Source: Sphingopyxis sp. QXT-31
Lineage (GTDB): Bacteria; Pseudomonadota; Alphaproteobacteria; Sphingomonadales; Sphingomonadaceae
Direction: 5' to 3'
DNA length: 64,000 nucleotides
Assembly (NCBI RefSeq): GCF_001984035.1
Contig: NZ_CP019449.1
Coordinates: 2,852,001 to 2,916,000 of the forward strand
The notes below the pieces were generated by a model. It worked only from the letters and a program-made list of their open reading frames with translations. It had not been told where the DNA came from and did not search any database. Of this stretch, positions 7,856 through 16,801 are shown one piece after another. The position numbers and the translations under genes were made by a program. Positions within the stretch are counted from its first letter, which is position 1, and each line of letters starts with the position of its first letter.

Positions 7856-9490
7856 ATGCTGTATTCGCATCGCTTCTGTGCGGCGGTCGCGGGGGCACTG
7901 GCCCTCGCCACCGCCACGCAGGCGGCCCAGCCCGCCGCCAACCCGCTCGGCGACCGTGCGCCGCTGTCGCCGACCAGCGACCGCCGCGCCCCGCTCCCCG
8001 ATCCCAAGGCGCCGCCGCTCGCTACCGGCAAGGTCGAGCTCGGCGCGCGGCCCGACGTGACGATCCGCGAGATCCGCTTCGTCGGCGCGGGCGTGCCCGC
8101 CAATGTCGCCAAGGCGGCGCAGAAATTCATCGGCAAGCCGGCGTCGGCCGACAATCTGGCGAAGCTCGCCGCCGCGATGACCAGAGCCTATAACCGCTCG
8201 AGCGTCGCGCTCTTCACCCTCGCCATCCCCGAACAGAATCTCGCGGGCGGCATCGTCACCATCGCCTCGGCCGAGGGCTATATCGCCGGCGTAACGCTGA
8301 GCGGCGAGAACAAGGGCGGCCCCGCACCGCTGATCGCCAAAATGGCCGCGCCGCTGCCCGGCGCCGGGGCGCTGCCGCGGCGCCGCTTCGAGCGCGCGCT
8401 CGGCAATATCGGCGATATCCCCGGGGTCACCGTCACTCCCAGCCTGTCGCTCGGCGCCGATCCCGGCGCGGTAGCGCTCGACCTCAAGGTCGACGCGAAA
8501 CGCCCGACGATCGGCTTCGGCGTCACCACGCGCACCAGCCCCTTCGTCGACGACGGCATCGTCGAGGCCAATGCCAAGGGGTACAGCCTGCTGCGCAGCG
8601 GCGACGAGACGCGCATCAACGGCGCCGCGGCGGTGAACCTCAAATCCTTTCTCTACGCCTCGCTCGCGCATTCGACCCCGCTCGGCGCCGGCGGCACGCG
8701 CGCCGAAGTCTCGCTCGCCGCGCTGCGCACGCGGCCCAAGGGGCTCGCGGTCGACGGCGATGCGTGGAGCGCGGGCGCCGCAGTCAGCCACCCGGTGGTG
8801 CGCGGCAAGCGGCGCAACCTCACCGCGACGGTGCGGCTCGACTGGCTCGATTCGAAGAATGCGCTCTTCGGCTCGACCCTCGCCGCCGAAAAGACCTGGA
8901 CCGCGAACGCCGCGCTCGCCTTTCGCCTGACCGAGGAGCGCACCAGCCTCGGCGCGCGGCTCGCGCTCGCCAAGGGGCTCGACTTCGCCGGCGCGCGCGT
9001 CGATCCCGCGGTCGGCGAGGAGGGCTTCACCGCGCTCGACGCGGGGGTCGAGGCCAATCAGGCGCTCGGCAAGGCGGCGGTGCTCCGCCTCGCCTCGACC
9101 GGGCGCTGGACCGGCGACCGCGTCCCCGCGGCGCAGCGTTTCAGCGTCGGCGGCGCGAGCTTCGGCCGCGCCTTCGACGACGGGCTGGTCAACGGCGACC
9201 GCGGCGTCGCGAGCTTCGCCGAACTCGCCTGGCGCCCGCTCAAACAAGGCCGCTTCGCGAAGAGCGAAGTCTATGGCTTCGCCGATTATGCCGACGTCAC
9301 CCTGCTCGCGCGGCCGCTGCAACCGCGCACCGATTTCAGCCTCGGCAGCTGGGGCGGCGGGGTTCGCCTGTCCTACGCCGAGCGCGCGAGCATCGGGGTC
9401 GAGGTCGCCGACGCGTGGGACCAGCCGGTGCCCGGCTTCGACCAGGGCTGGCGCGTCGCCCTCAGCTGGACGCTGTCGCTCCGCCCCTGA
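7856..9490 (+). CDS. ShlB/FhaC/HecB-type two-partner secretion transporter (TpsB)
   Basis: Outer-membrane Omp85-superfamily protein of 544 residues that normally exports one large partner exoprotein. A signal peptide is followed by a Pro-rich linker, two POTRA-like domains (V-T-I-R-E-I-R-F-V-G near residue 65; A-P-L-P-G near 165) and a 16-strand barrel domain. The L6-loop region reads R-F-S-V-G-G-A-S-F-G-R-A-F, the counterpart of the family's F-x-x-G-G-x-x-x-V-R-G-Y/F motif. The C-terminal Y-G-F-A-D-Y-A-D-V matches the conserved F-x-D motif. It is 9 nt downstream of the collagen-like lipoprotein gene. No filamentous-haemagglutinin (TpsA) gene is adjacent, so the cargo is either elsewhere or unusual. 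It converges on the hemerythrin gene. Confidence 0.85.
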   Translation: MLYSHRFCAAVAGALALATATQAAQPAANPLGDRAPLSPTSDRRAPLPDPKAPPLATGKVELGARPDVTIREIRFVGAGVPANVAKAAQKFIGKPASADNLAKLAAAMTRAYNRSSVALFTLAIPEQNLAGGIVTIASAEGYIAGVTLSGENKGGPAPLIAKMAAPLPGAGALPRRRFERALGNIGDIPGVTVTPSLSLGADPGAVALDLKVDAKRPTIGFGVTTRTSPFVDDGIVEANAKGYSLLRSGDETRINGAAAVNLKSFLYASLAHSTPLGAGGTRAEVSLAALRTRPKGLAVDGDAWSAGAAVSHPVVRGKRRNLTATVRLDWLDSKNALFGSTLAAEKTWTANAALAFRLTEERTSLGARLALAKGLDFAGARVDPAVGEEGFTALDAGVEANQALGKAAVLRLASTGRWTGDRVPAAQRFSVGGASFGRAFDDGLVNGDRGVASFAELAWRPLKQGRFAKSEVYGFADYADVTLLARPLQPRTDFSLGSWGGGVRLSYAERASIGVEVADAWDQPVPGFDQGWRVALSWTLSLRP

Positions 9491-9493
9491 GGA

Positions 9494-9946
9494 TCAGTGC
9501 CGCGCGGCGCGACGGCGCGCGGGCTCGTCGTAAAGTTCGGCCACCGGATATAGCTCGCGTTCCTCGCGCTCGATGCGCATCGCGATCGCGTCGAGCACCG
9601 CTTCGGTCTCGGCGCAGAAGCTCGCCCAGTCGTCCGCGACACGCTCGGCCGGCCAGCGCGCGTCATAGGCAATGAACTCGTCGGCGATATGCCCCATCTC
9701 GAAGATGAAATCCTGCGCCAGCCGCGCGAGTTCGGTATCGCCGCTGGCTTTCAGCCTGGGATATAGTGCCCAATCCTCGCATTTCAGGTGCCGCACCAGC
9801 GTGTCGCGGAACATGCCGCGCACCGAGGCGAGTTCGGTCGCGCGCGGGGGATCGGGCTCGGCGACGAGCGCCATCAGGAAGCGCGACAGCGTGTCGAGCG
9901 CCGCATGTTCGGCGCGCAATCGCTGCATTTCCTGCGCCATATGCAT
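9494..9946 (-). CDS. Hemerythrin-like (HHE) cation-binding protein
   Basis: 150-residue four-helix protein of the hemerythrin HHE family, which binds a di-iron centre and serves in O2/NO sensing or storage. Candidate iron ligands lie in R-A-E-H-A-A-L-D, R-H-L-K-C-E-D-W-A-L-Y-P, M-G-H-I-A-D-E-F and R-E-E-R-E-L-Y-P. Length and ligand spacing fit the single-domain cytosolic class. The start could be either of two Met codons two residues apart. It converges on the TpsB gene with 3 nt between stop codons. No regulatory signal is visible upstream. Confidence 0.82.
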   Translation of the reverse strand: MHMAQEMQRLRAEHAALDTLSRFLMALVAEPDPPRATELASVRGMFRDTLVRHLKCEDWALYPRLKASGDTELARLAQDFIFEMGHIADEFIAYDARWPAERVADDWASFCAETEAVLDAIAMRIEREERELYPVAELYDEPARRRAARH

Positions 9947-10125
9947 AGAGACCGCCGATCGTCGACTGGTCCCTCCTCTCCCCTCCTAAGCCCGCGTCAT
10001 GAAAAGAGGGTTAATCGGTCCTTGTGGCGGCCCGTCGCCGCCGTCCATCGCCCGATAACGCGAAAGTCGGGTGCGACACGCGAAAATACTTGCGGATATT
10101 CTCATCCGGCCATAGGGCGCGCTAT

Positions 10126-10140
10126 TGATAATCCTTCGCA
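10126..10140 (+). promoter_or_regulatory. Fur-like box upstream of the iron-uptake operon
   Basis: TGATAAT-C-CTTCGCA matches 11 of 15 positions of the 7-1-7 Fur consensus (TGATAATNATTATCA) and lies 25 nt before the PepSY start codon. The first half-site is perfect and the second is weak. The downstream PepSY/TonB-receptor operon makes iron control plausible. Confidence 0.4.
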
Positions 10141-10164
10141 ATAATCGCAGGCGAGCGCTTTCCC

Positions 10165-11331
10165 ATGCAACGATCGACCATCCGAACGTGGTTCCTGATC
10201 CACAAATGGACGAGCATCGTCTGCACCGCCTTCCTGCTGATGCTGTGCCTTACCGGCCTGCCTCTGATCTTCCACGACGAGATCGACGCGCTGACCGAGG
10301 AGACGCCCGCCTATGGCATGCCCGGCGTCGGATCGTCGGGCGAGGCGCCGGGGCTTCGCCCGCTTGACGAGATGCTCGCGAAGGCACTCGCGGCGCGCCC
10401 TGGCGAGGTGCCGGTGTTCATGGCGTTCGACAACGACCAGCCGTCGATGACGATCACCACCGCACCGCGGCCGGATTCGCCCGCCAGCGACATGACGATC
10501 CAGCTTCTCGACCGCTCGACCGGCGAAAAGACCGGCGCGGTCGACGAGGATGGCGTGATGCACTTCATCCTCCAGCTCCACACCGACATGTTCCTCGGTC
10601 TGCCCGGCATGCTCTTCCTGGGGCTGATGGGGCTGTTCTTCGTGATCGCGATCGTCTCGGGCGTCGTGCTCTACGCGCCCTTTATGCGGAAGCTCGATTT
10701 CGGCACGCTGCGCACCTCGCGCAGTACGCGCCTCAAATGGCTCGACTATCACAACCTGCTCGGCATCGTTGCGCTCGCGTGGATGACCGTCGTTGGCGCG
10801 ACCGGGGTGATCAACGCGCTCGCGACCCCGATCTTCCAATATTGGCAGCGTACCGAGCTCGCTGAAATGACCAAGGCCTATGCCGGCGACGACGCAGTCA
10901 CCCCCGACCGCTACGGCTCGATCGACGCGGCGATGGCCGCCGCCCGCGAATCGATGACCGGCTATAATCCGCAATTCATCGCTTTCCCTGGCGGCGGTTT
11001 CAGCAGCCAGCATCATTATGCCATCTTCTTCCAAGGCGGCACGCCGCTCACCGAACGGCTGCTTACTTCGGCGCTTGTCGACGCCGAAACGGGCACCTTC
11101 ACCGACGCGCGACCGATGCCCTGGTATACGAAGATGCTCGCGCTGTCGCAGCCGCTGCATTTCGGCGATTACGGCGGCCTGCCACTGAAAATCCTGTGGG
11201 CAATCCTCACCCTCTTTACGACGATCATACTCGGCTCCGGGCTCTATCTGTGGCTCGGCAAGCGCCGCAGCGGCACCGACGCGCTCGTCCGCGAGGTCGA
11301 GAGCGGCGGCACGATCGTGCCCGCCGAATGA
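10165..11331 (+). CDS. PepSY-associated transmembrane protein (iron-uptake associated)
   Basis: 388-residue inner-membrane protein of the PepSY_TM family, often annotated as iron-regulated membrane protein and found beside siderophore receptors, where a reductive step in periplasmic siderophore handling has been proposed. TM1 follows F-L-I-H-K-W-T-S. A central PepSY region is followed by a TM pair around L-F-L-G-L-M-G-L-F-F-V-I-A, L-D-Y-H-N-L-L-G-I-V with conserved His, a second PepSY-like part and a final TM near G-S-G-L-Y-L-W-L-G-K. Its stop overlaps the next start (ATGA), and a TonB-dependent receptor follows, so the three genes form one operon behind a Fur-like site. Confidence 0.85.
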   Translation: MQRSTIRTWFLIHKWTSIVCTAFLLMLCLTGLPLIFHDEIDALTEETPAYGMPGVGSSGEAPGLRPLDEMLAKALAARPGEVPVFMAFDNDQPSMTITTAPRPDSPASDMTIQLLDRSTGEKTGAVDEDGVMHFILQLHTDMFLGLPGMLFLGLMGLFFVIAIVSGVVLYAPFMRKLDFGTLRTSRSTRLKWLDYHNLLGIVALAWMTVVGATGVINALATPIFQYWQRTELAEMTKAYAGDDAVTPDRYGSIDAAMAAARESMTGYNPQFIAFPGGGFSSQHHYAIFFQGGTPLTERLLTSALVDAETGTFTDARPMPWYTKMLALSQPLHFGDYGGLPLKILWAILTLFTTIILGSGLYLWLGKRRSGTDALVREVESGGTIVPAE

Positions 11332-11507
11332 ATACGCGACGCGGCCTCCGTTCGATCTTCGCGATGCCCTTGCTGCTCGCGCTCGTCAGCATCGCCGGGC
11401 TCGTCGTCGCCTTGACCGGCGACGACTGGCGCGACGGCGCGGCCTGGGCCGCGCTCGCCATTCCCATTCTCGCCGTCGGCTGGGCGATGAAGGCCCGCCG
11501 CACCTGA
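11328..11507 (+). CDS. Small two-helix membrane protein in the iron-uptake operon
   Basis: 59-residue protein made of two hydrophobic helices (M-P-L-L-L-A-L-V-S-I-A-G-L-V-V and W-A-A-L-A-I-P-I-L-A-V-G-W) joined by T-G-D-D-W-R-D-G, with basic residues at both ends. Its ATG overlaps the stop of the PepSY gene by four bases and its stop is 19 nt before the receptor start, which argues for translational coupling. Similar tiny ORFs accompany PepSY/receptor pairs in sphingomonads; function unknown. Confidence 0.75.
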   Translation: MNTRRGLRSIFAMPLLLALVSIAGLVVALTGDDWRDGAAWAALAIPILAVGWAMKARRT

Positions 11508-11526
11508 TCTGTTGAAAGGACCGTCC

Positions 11527-13704
11527 ATGACCAAGTTCCGAACCCGCACCGCTATCGGCCTCGCCGCCGGCACCGCGATGCTCGCGATCGCCGCCCCCGC
11601 CATGGCGCAGGACGATTCCGGCAACAGCGACATCCTCGTCACCGCACAGCGCAACAACCAGACCAAGGTCACCGGCGGCGGTAACGTCGGCATCTTCGGC
11701 ACCAAGCTCGCCGAGGACATCCCGTTCAACATCCGCAGCTATAATGAGGCGCTGATCCTCAACCAGCAGCCCGACTCGCTCGGCGAGGTGCTCGAGAACG
11801 ACCCGACGATCCGCACCGCGCTGGGCTTCGGCATCGCGGGCGAGGTCTTCGTCATTCGCGGCTTCGACCTCTCGTCGGACGACGTCGGGTTCGACGGCCT
11901 CTACGGCATCACCCCGCGCCAGATCGTCGCGCCCGAACTCGTCTCGTCGGTGCAGGTGATCAACGGCGCCAGCGCCTTCCTCAACGGCGCCGCGCCGGGC
12001 GGCAGCGGCATCGGCGGCAGCGTCAACATCCTCCCCAAAAAGGCCGAGCGCAACATGGTCCGCGCGACGCTCGGCTATACCTCGGCGTCGCATTTCTCGG
12101 GCGCGGTCGACGTCGCGCGCCGCTTCGGCGCCGACAGGCAGTGGGGCCTCCGCCTCAATGCCTCGGCGCGCCGCGGCGACATCGCGATCGACGACGAATT
12201 CCACGCGAGCTACGTGCTCGGCGCGGTGCTCGATTACGACAATGGCCCGCTGCGCGCCGCGCTCAGCCTCAACTACCAGCGCTTCAACCAGCGCTATTGG
12301 CGCGGTCAGGTCGGCATCGGCGCGGTCGTCCCGCGCGTGCCCGAAGCCGACACCAATTATTCGCAGCCGTGGAGCCAAATCCTGACCAAGGATTATTTCG
12401 GCACCTTCAGCCTCGAATATGACCTCTCCGACGCCGCGATGCTCTATGCGAAGGTCGGCGCGCGCGACGGGCGGGAGGATCAGACCACCGCGAGCATCAC
12501 GGTCAGCAACGCGGTGACCGGCGCCGCCACCGGCGCGGGCTCCTACGTCCCGCGCGAGGACAACAACGAATCCGCCACCTCGGGCATCCGCATCAAGCTC
12601 GAAGGCGGCGGGGTCAGCCACGAGATCAACGCCGGCGTCGCGGTCAACTGGCAGCTCAACCGCAACGCCTTCGACTTCGGGGCCGGCTACGCGACCAACC
12701 TCTATGATCCGGTCGTCGTGCCCGCGCCGGCGCCCGGCGGCTTCGTGGGCGGCGACCTCGACGATGTCTTCCCCATTGGTCGCAGCCGCCTGTCGAGCGT
12801 CTTCGTCTCGAACACGCTCGGCTTCTGGGACGACCGCATCCTGCTCACCGGCGGCCTCCGCCTGCAGGAGATCAAGACGACCTCGTACAGCTATGCCGAT
12901 GGCTCGCGCACCGGCGGCTACAAGGAATCGGCAGCCACCCCGGTCTTCGGCCTCGTCGTCAAGCCGGTCGAGGGCGTGTCGCTGTACGCCAACCGCATCG
13001 AGGGCCTGGTCGCGGGCGCAACCGCGCCGGCCGGCTACGACCATGACAATGATCCGGACACCCTGCCGCTGCCCGTCGTCAACGCCGGCGCGGCGCTGCC
13101 ACCGGTCAAGTCGAAGCAGTACGAGGTCGGCGGCAAACTGAACTTCGGCGGTTTCAACGCCGGCATCGCGCTGTTCCGCATCGACAAGCCGAACAGCTTC
13201 GTCGACCCGGTCACCATCGTCTTCGGCAATTACGGCACCCAGCGGAACAAGGGCGTCGAGGTCACGCTCGACGGCGAACCCGTCGATGGCCTGCGCATCA
13301 TCAGCGGCCTCACCATCCTCGACGCCAAGCTGCGCCGTACCGCGGGCGGGGTGGACGAAGGCAATGACGTCGTCGGCGTCCCCGAACTGCTCGCCAACGC
13401 CAATGTCGAATGGGACCTTCCCTTCCTGCCCCAACTCACGCTCGTCGGCCGCGTCGTCCACACCGGCAAGCAGGCGGTGAACTCCGCGAACACGCTCGAA
13501 CTGGACAGCTGGACGCGCTTCGACCTCGGCGCGCGTTACGTCGCGCTCCTCGGCGAGACCCCGCTGACGCTGCGCTTCAACGTCGATAATGTCGCCGACA
13601 AGCGTTACTGGGCGAGCGCGTACAACGCGTTCAGCGCGTTCGGCGCACGCCTGCTCCAGGGCGGCCCGCGCACCTTCAAGGCCTCGGCGTCGATCGAATT
13701 CTGA
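11527..13704 (+). CDS. TonB-dependent siderophore receptor
   Basis: About 725 residues. Start chosen at MTKFRTRT, preceded by GAAAGGA. A signal peptide (A-P-A-M-A-Q), TonB box (S-D-I-L-V-T-A-Q), plug domain (V-F-V-I-R-G-F, then V-Q-V-I-N-G-A-S-A-F-L-N-G-A-A-P-G-G-S-G-I-G-G) and barrel ending A-S-I-E-F are all present. The plug pattern, with 'GASAFLNG' and 'GSVNILPKKA', is that of FhuA/FpvA-like siderophore receptors. It is the third gene of the operon with the PepSY membrane protein, which supports a siderophore role. It ends one base before the convergent rutA stop. The ligand cannot be deduced. Confidence 0.87.
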   Translation: MTKFRTRTAIGLAAGTAMLAIAAPAMAQDDSGNSDILVTAQRNNQTKVTGGGNVGIFGTKLAEDIPFNIRSYNEALILNQQPDSLGEVLENDPTIRTALGFGIAGEVFVIRGFDLSSDDVGFDGLYGITPRQIVAPELVSSVQVINGASAFLNGAAPGGSGIGGSVNILPKKAERNMVRATLGYTSASHFSGAVDVARRFGADRQWGLRLNASARRGDIAIDDEFHASYVLGAVLDYDNGPLRAALSLNYQRFNQRYWRGQVGIGAVVPRVPEADTNYSQPWSQILTKDYFGTFSLEYDLSDAAMLYAKVGARDGREDQTTASITVSNAVTGAATGAGSYVPREDNNESATSGIRIKLEGGGVSHEINAGVAVNWQLNRNAFDFGAGYATNLYDPVVVPAPAPGGFVGGDLDDVFPIGRSRLSSVFVSNTLGFWDDRILLTGGLRLQEIKTTSYSYADGSRTGGYKESAATPVFGLVVKPVEGVSLYANRIEGLVAGATAPAGYDHDNDPDTLPLPVVNAGAALPPVKSKQYEVGGKLNFGGFNAGIALFRIDKPNSFVDPVTIVFGNYGTQRNKGVEVTLDGEPVDGLRIISGLTILDAKLRRTAGGVDEGNDVVGVPELLANANVEWDLPFLPQLTLVGRVVHTGKQAVNSANTLELDSWTRFDLGARYVALLGETPLTLRFNVDNVADKRYWASAYNAFSAFGARLLQGGPRTFKASASIEF

Positions 13705-14763
13705 TCAGCGGCGGCTTTTCATCAGGGGCTGGATGCGCGTGCCGAACGCCTCCACCCCCTCGATGAAATCGTCGAAGGTGAGGAGCACGCCGCCGGTGTT
13801 CGGCACCTCGGCCATTTCGTCGAGCATCCGCGCAACGCTTTCGTAGCTGCCGATCAGCGTCCCCATATTGATGTTCACCGCCCCCTCGGGCGCGGCGAGC
13901 TGGCGGACGTTGGTCGTCGTGTTGTGCTTGTCGGCGGCGCCCTGGTCGATCAGCCACGAGATCGCGGCGACGTCGACCCCGTCGTTATAGCTCTTCCACT
14001 TCGCCATCGCCTCTTCGTCGGTCTCGGCGGCGATGATCATCACCAGCACGAACACCGACACGTCGCGCCCGGTCTTCGCGGTCGCTGCGGCGAGCCGTTC
14101 GTTGTTGAAGGCGAAGGCGGTCGGGGTGTTGACCCCCTTGCCGAGGCAGAAGGCATAGTCGGCCCACTGCGCCGAGAAGGCGAGCCCCTCGTCCGACGAA
14201 CCCGCGCAGATGATCTTCATATCGCCCTCGGGCTTGGGCCGGACGAGGCAGTCATCCATCTGATAGTAGGTGCCCTTGAAATCGCTCCGCCCCGTCTCCC
14301 ACAATTCGCGCAGGATGCGGGCATATTCACCCAGCATCTGGTAGCGGTCGCGGAAATGCTCGTCGCCCGGCCACAACCCCATCTGGCTGTACTCGGGGCG
14401 CTGCCAGCCGGTGATCAGATTGAGCCCGAACCGCCCGTGGCTGATGCTGTCGATCGTGTTGCACATGCGCGCGGCAAAGGCCGGGGGGATCACCAGCGTC
14501 GGGCAGGTCGCGTAGATCTTGATCTTCTCGGTCACCGCGGCGAGCCCGGCCATCAAGGTAAAGCTTTCCAGCCCATATTCCCAGAATTCGGTCTTCCCCC
14601 CGAACCCGCGCAGCTTGATCATCGACAGCAGGAAATCGAGCCCATGCTTCTCGGCGCTCTGCGCGATCGTTTTGTTGAGATCGAAGCTCGGCATATACTG
14701 GGGCGCGTTTTCGCTGATCAGCCAGCCATTGTTGTTGATGGGAACGAATACGCCGACTTGCAT
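13705..14763 (-). CDS. rutA: Pyrimidine monooxygenase RutA (LLM class flavoprotein)
   Basis: 352 residues. RutA is the FMN-dependent luciferase-like monooxygenase that opens the uracil or thymine ring to ureidoacrylate peracid. The start [17 protein letters not shown] and the segments [22 protein letters not shown] and G-S-S-D-E-G are diagnostic for the subfamily and distinguish it from SsuD-type enzymes. It is the last gene of a rutB-C-D-A operon; GGAG for its ribosome-binding site lies in the last codons of rutD, 3 nt away. In Escherichia coli rutA is first, so the order is rearranged. The required flavin reductase RutF is not present in the window. Confidence 0.93.
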   Translation of the reverse strand: MQVGVFVPINNNGWLISENAPQYMPSFDLNKTIAQSAEKHGLDFLLSMIKLRGFGGKTEFWEYGLESFTLMAGLAAVTEKIKIYATCPTLVIPPAFAARMCNTIDSISHGRFGLNLITGWQRPEYSQMGLWPGDEHFRDRYQMLGEYARILRELWETGRSDFKGTYYQMDDCLVRPKPEGDMKIICAGSSDEGLAFSAQWADYAFCLGKGVNTPTAFAFNNERLAAATAKTGRDVSVFVLVMIIAAETDEEAMAKWKSYNDGVDVAAISWLIDQGAADKHNTTTNVRQLAAPEGAVNINMGTLIGSYESVARMLDEMAEVPNTGGVLLTFDDFIEGVEAFGTRIQPLMKSRR

Positions 14764-14766
14764 GGC

Positions 14767-15555
14767 TTATCTCCTGAGGAAATCGAGGACGACGCGGTTG
14801 AAGGTTTCGGGGTCGGTGACGTTGCAGGCATGGCCGCCCCACGGCATCATGGCGAGCTTGGCATTGGGAAGACGCTCGGCCAGCCGCTGCGAACAGAGCG
14901 GCGGCACGAGCATGTCGTCGGCGGCTGCGAGAACCAAGGTCGGCGCCTCGATATGCTGGCAGCGATCATCGATGTCCCATCGGCGAAGCGCGCCAATGCG
15001 CCGTTCCATCACGTCGACGGCCGGAAAATGATCGACCATATGGACCGCCTCTTCGTTGAGGCGAGCATTGTGACGCGAGCTCCAGTCGGCTGGATAGAGG
15101 AAGATCGGCTGTGCGCTGATATAAGCGCCCGGCCCCTCGCTCCGCAACAGCGCCAGCCGGGCATCGAAGCAGCGCGAAAAATGGGGATCGGGCCTCGCCC
15201 ATCCGTTGATCGCCACCAGCTTCCGCACGCGTTCGGGCCATTCGAGCGCCAGCGACAGTCCGATCATGGCCCCCGCGGCGTGGCCCATGAAATGGGCGCT
15301 GACGATACCCAGGCCGTCCATCAGTTCTTTGACGTCGAAGGTCATCCCCTCGTCGCGAGCATGCGTTTGCTGGAGCGCGCGATCGCTCCGTCCGGTACCG
15401 CGATGATCGTACAGCAGGATCCGGAAATGTTCGGCCAGCGCGTCGAGGTTCGGCTGCCAGTAGGAGCCCGATCCACCGAGACCGGCGGACAGGATCAGCG
15501 GCGGCGCCTTCGCATCGCCATGCCACTCGTAATAAAGGCCCCCCGCTTCCGGCAT
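14767..15555 (-). CDS. rutD: RutD alpha/beta hydrolase
   Basis: 262 residues, close to the 266 of E. coli RutD, which aids conversion of aminoacrylate/carbamate in uracil catabolism. Alpha/beta-hydrolase features: L-S-A-G-L-G-G-S-G-S-Y-W oxyanion region, Y-D-H-R-G-T-G-R-S, G-H-A-A-G-A-M-I-G nucleophile elbow, and C-terminal G-G-H-A-C-N-V with the catalytic His. In the elbow the usual Ser is replaced (G-H-A-A-G), as seen in annotated RutD proteins. The start at M-P-E-A-G-G overlaps the rutC stop by one base (TGATG); a longer frame into rutC is not used. Confidence 0.88.
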   Translation of the reverse strand: MPEAGGLYYEWHGDAKAPPLILSAGLGGSGSYWQPNLDALAEHFRILLYDHRGTGRSDRALQQTHARDEGMTFDVKELMDGLGIVSAHFMGHAAGAMIGLSLALEWPERVRKLVAINGWARPDPHFSRCFDARLALLRSEGPGAYISAQPIFLYPADWSSRHNARLNEEAVHMVDHFPAVDVMERRIGALRRWDIDDRCQHIEAPTLVLAAADDMLVPPLCSQRLAERLPNAKLAMMPWGGHACNVTDPETFNRVVLDFLRR

Positions 15556-15938
15556 CAGCCGATATGCGCGACCGAAGCGATCTCGACCAGGCAGTCCGCC
15601 TTCACCAGCTCGGCCTTGATGCAATAGCGCGCCGGCTTCGCGCCCGGGAAATATTCGGCATAGACGGCATTAAACGCCGCATAATCGGCGAAATCCTTGA
15701 GAAAGATATGGTTCATCGCAACGTCCTCGAGCGTCGCCCCCGCCGCCTCGAGCGTGATCTTGATGACGTCGAGGATATGCCGCGTCTGCGCCGCCGCGTC
15801 GCCGACGTGCAGCACCACCCCGCCCTCCCCGAGCGCCAGCACCCCCGAAACATAGACCATATCTCCGGCCTTCGCCCCCGCCGAATAGGGCGCGATCGGG
15901 GTCGGGAATTGGGGCGGATTGATCGGTTCGAAGGCCAT
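15555..15938 (-). CDS. rutC: RutC, YjgF/YER057c/UK114 (RidA) family aminoacrylate deaminase
   Basis: 127 residues with family hallmarks: [13 protein letters not shown] near the N-terminus, [10 protein letters not shown], and C-terminal [16 protein letters not shown] with the conserved Arg just before (A-R-Y) and the Glu. RutC hydrolyses the enamine intermediate (aminoacrylate) of uracil breakdown. The start at 15938 lies 2 nt after the rutB stop. Its own stop overlaps the rutD start. The operon position separates it from general RidA paralogues. Confidence 0.92.
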   Translation of the reverse strand: MAFEPINPPQFPTPIAPYSAGAKAGDMVYVSGVLALGEGGVVLHVGDAAAQTRHILDVIKITLEAAGATLEDVAMNHIFLKDFADYAAFNAVYAEYFPGAKPARYCIKAELVKADCLVEIASVAHIG

Positions 15939-15940
15939 AG

Positions 15941-16666
15941 TCAATCCTCTTGCGGCCGCTGGCCGATGCTGCCGCAGAAATCGGCGACATTGCTCACCCA
16001 GCCAAAGAATTTCTCGACGTTGTAGACCGTCGCATCGCGCACATAATCGGGGCCGAGGTGGTGCGTCGCATCCTCGATCATCACCGAAAAATATTCGAGG
16101 TGGAAGGCATCGCGCAGCGTCGATTCGACGCAGACATTGCTCGCGATGCCGACGAAGACGATCGTGCGGATGCCGCGCGAACGGAGCGTGCTGTCGAGCT
16201 GCGAGTTGAAGAAAGCCGAATAGCGCGTCTTGTGTAGACTTATGTCGCCCGGCTGCGGCGCCAGTTCCTCGACCAGCGCATAATCCCAGCCGCCGCGCGC
16301 CAGCAATTGCCCCGAAAGTTCGGGCCGCGCGCGCATCGTCTTGAGCGCGTTCGACTTGTGCCAATTGGGTGAGCCCGGCCCACCCGCCTCGACATAATCG
16401 GCGTCCCAGCCGTTCTGCAGATAGATCACCGGCATGCCCGCGCCGCGCGCGACCTCCAGCACCTGCGCGATCCGCCCGATGACGCCCGCGGCGCCCGAAA
16501 TGTCGAAGCCGGCGAGGTCGACGTAACCGCCCTTCGACGCATAGGCATTCTGCATGTCGATCACCACGACCGCGGTGCTCGCCGGATCGACGATTAGCGG
16601 CTCGGGGCGCGCGGGCAAGGTCACACCGGGGCGTCCCTTGGGTGCGGTGTCGACCGCCGTCGTCAT
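15941..16666 (-). CDS. rutB: RutB ureidoacrylate amidohydrolase (isochorismatase-like)
   Basis: 241 residues. RutB cleaves (peroxy)ureidoacrylate to carbamate and aminoacrylate. Cysteine-hydrolase fold with the triad visible: Asp in [10 protein letters not shown], Lys in [11 protein letters not shown], and Cys in [18 protein letters not shown] and [11 protein letters not shown] are typical of RutB. A strong ribosome-binding site (GGGAGG) precedes the ATG at 16666. It is the first gene of the rut operon, divergent from ku by 135 bp. No RutR gene or clear RutR palindrome was recognised in that gap. Confidence 0.92.
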   Translation of the reverse strand: MTTAVDTAPKGRPGVTLPARPEPLIVDPASTAVVVIDMQNAYASKGGYVDLAGFDISGAAGVIGRIAQVLEVARGAGMPVIYLQNGWDADYVEAGGPGSPNWHKSNALKTMRARPELSGQLLARGGWDYALVEELAPQPGDISLHKTRYSAFFNSQLDSTLRSRGIRTIVFVGIASNVCVESTLRDAFHLEYFSVMIEDATHHLGPDYVRDATVYNVEKFFGWVSNVADFCGSIGQRPQED

Positions 16667-16801
16667 GCCTGCCTCCCTCGCATCGAGTCCGGCAGCTTCG
16701 TCCAAAGCCCGCCCCGATGCAAGCCGTCGTGCTGCGCCGCAGCACGGGAACCGCAGGCGCGCCCGATCATTTGGACTCGCATAACCGCGAAAGGGAAAGC
16801 C

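Noticed and set aside
16728..16746. CGTGCTGC/GCAGCACG inverted repeat in the rutB-ku gap as a RutR operator
   Set aside because: The form does not match the RutR motif (TTGACCA-type arms) and is short; treated as chance in GC-rich DNA.
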